Below, piece by piece: positions 62,845-64,000 of a DNA stretch of 64,000 nucleotides. Made by a program: the position numbers and the translations under genes. Each line of letters opens with the position of its first letter. Position 1 is the first letter of the stretch. The notes under the pieces were generated by a model. It did no database searches. It had not been told where the DNA came from and was given only the letters and a program-made list of their open reading frames with translations. The DNA comes from Amanita rubescens (lineage: Eukaryota; Basidiomycota; Agaricomycetes; Agaricales; Amanitaceae). The stretch spans positions 1 through 64,000 of the forward strand of contig WION01000125.1 in NCBI GenBank assembly GCA_015039365.1, written 5' to 3'.

Positions 62845-64000
62845 GTCAGAGAACTTATTACGAACAACATTTCGAATCATCCCAGCAGAAATAACCACCA
62901 AACTATCATGAAGCGAACGACGGGAGCAAGCATTGCGGTCCGTCTTCCCACTCGCATTTGACACAACGCCCAACATACCCCTCAAGAGGGAGGACTACAT
63001 GCACATTACTTACTGGGACCATACAGATTTCTCAGAAGCCGAAAAAGTGCGAAAGGCCAAAGCCGCAGAGAAAGCTCCCAATAATGCAGATGCATCCACC
63101 AAATCATCGGATAGTATTGCGGTACACCTCCGCTTCCTCGAGGATGAAAATGGCGTGCAGATAAGGAAAGAGCGCTTGAACGAGATGCGTTCGTTCCTCC
63201 ACCGCTCGAGCTAGACAAAATCATGCCTGACCTCATAGAGTCATACCTCCAACGTGGAAGACCCGTGGCGAGCAAGAAGTAAAGGACAGATGCTACAGAG
63301 ATATCACGCAATGATTTCCAGAGCTCAAGCTCTGTAGCGCGGGCTGGAAGGTCGAGTCATTGATAACAGAATGGTTAACGACCCCGAGAGAATGACAAGA
63401 CTGACAATTCTATACCGGCAAAACGCAGGGCAGAGTCGAAAACTTCTAGCGGTTCAAGGAAGAAGATGAAGAAAGAAGTGGTTCCTCTTGAACCACTCCC
63501 TAACTTCGCTTTTAATAAACAGGCTACAGGCAATGAACCCAATGGCATGACAACGTCAAACTCACCAGCTTCCGGTGGATCATTGACTTCTCTTCTCAAC
63601 GACAGAAATTTCTCTTTCAACACACTGACTGGCAATCAAGTCAACTTTGAAACAATGACATCTGGCAGCAATCCCATTTCAAATGACTCGTCTACGTCTC
63701 TGCTTAATCAACTCAATGACTACAAATTGCAAAGTGTCTCTTCTAACGCATACCCTACCAATCAAGTCAACGACACAAATGCCCAGGCTTCAAATGGATC
63801 GTCACCTTCTCTTCCCAATCAACTCAATATCTACAACCATGCAACAACGCCTGGCAGTGCCCTGACTTCAAATAGGTTGTCAACGTCACCGAGTCCCAAC
63901 AACAATGAATTACGGAATTCTAGCAGCAATCAACTCAGAAACGACACACCTCCAAGCGTCACTGGCGCTCAGTCGATTCCATCTGGAACTTCGCCGAATT
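62845..64000 (+). CDS. Hypothetical gene, 3' part (runs off window)
   Basis: After a likely acceptor (CACCTCAG at 62844) come open pieces in shifting frames. VRELITNNISNHPSRNNHQ is followed by IPLKREDYMHITYWDHTDFSEAEKVRKAK and FLEDENGVQIRKERL (62975-63170). FPELKLCSAGWKVESLITEW appears at about 63315-63373. From about 63395 a frame stays open to the window end, rich in Asn/Ser/Thr with repeated N-Q-V/L-N blocks. Changes of frame at about 63215 and 63390 mean either unseen introns or decay. I recognise no enzyme motif; the KREDY..I.YWD and FPEL.LC..GWKV.. words recall conserved basidiomycete proteins of unknown function. Confidence 0.4.

Overview
The window is a retrotransposon-dense, gene-poor stretch of a basidiomycete (most likely Agaricomycete) genome. 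The signs are very short spliceosomal introns (about 47-86 bp), a CBM21 glycogen-targeting gene remnant and an Ariadne-type RBR E3 ligase remnant of basidiomycete style, chromodomain Ty3/gypsy elements, a half-tRNA-primed Ty1/copia element, and several families of TIR DNA transposons. I found no tRNA, rRNA or CRISPR. There is no clearly intact host housekeeping gene.

Layout. 1-522 is the 3' LTR of a gypsy element (family C) lying mostly outside the window and inserted into a LINE 3' end (523-1260). 1261-11700 is a mosaic of decayed DNA: minisatellites (4126-5143, 5480-5605), a TIR-bounded element (6566-8890) that encloses an RBR E3 ligase pseudogene, and a CBM21 pseudogene (9385-10482). 11707-16575 is a minus-strand gypsy element (G) with decayed protease-RT-RNaseH-integrase; an intact-looking spliced plus-strand gene for a cysteine-cluster protein lies antisense next to its 3' LTR. 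16576-19324 is an AT-rich non-autonomous TIR transposon. 19325-22372 is a gag-only relative of G with an LTR inside gag. 22373-24931 is the 5' end of another minus-strand LTR element with a copia-type primer-binding site. 26833-34648 is a decayed gypsy copy (B) with a small MITE in pol, followed by a 2.06-kb foldback element (34852-36912).

37095-45589 is a full-length member of the same family (C): two 519-bp LTRs and a GGATG target duplication, but gag is split by a hAT-type MITE and most of the integrase is deleted. 47246-61955 is a young 14.7-kb chromovirus (D): two 275-bp LTRs differing at one base and a TGCGT target duplication. It carries a Ty1/copia element (E, 52627-57918) nested antisense in pol. 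61956-64000 holds a fragmentary conserved-hypothetical gene running off the end.

What stands out. (i) In D the gag-protease, pol, third and fourth ORFs are all in one reading frame, each separated only by a single UGA with open linkers. (ii) Families B/C carry a primer site complementary to their own predicted mRNA 5' end (Tf1-like self-priming) and a U5-UGA slip site between gag and pol. (iii) All eight differences between the LTRs of C are CpG-to-TpG/CpA changes, pointing to cytosine-methylation decay. (iv) The nested copia has identical inner LTR parts but strongly different U3 segments and no target duplication, although its host element is almost new. (v) G carries an antisense spliced gene.

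All alignments were made by eye; no database was searched.
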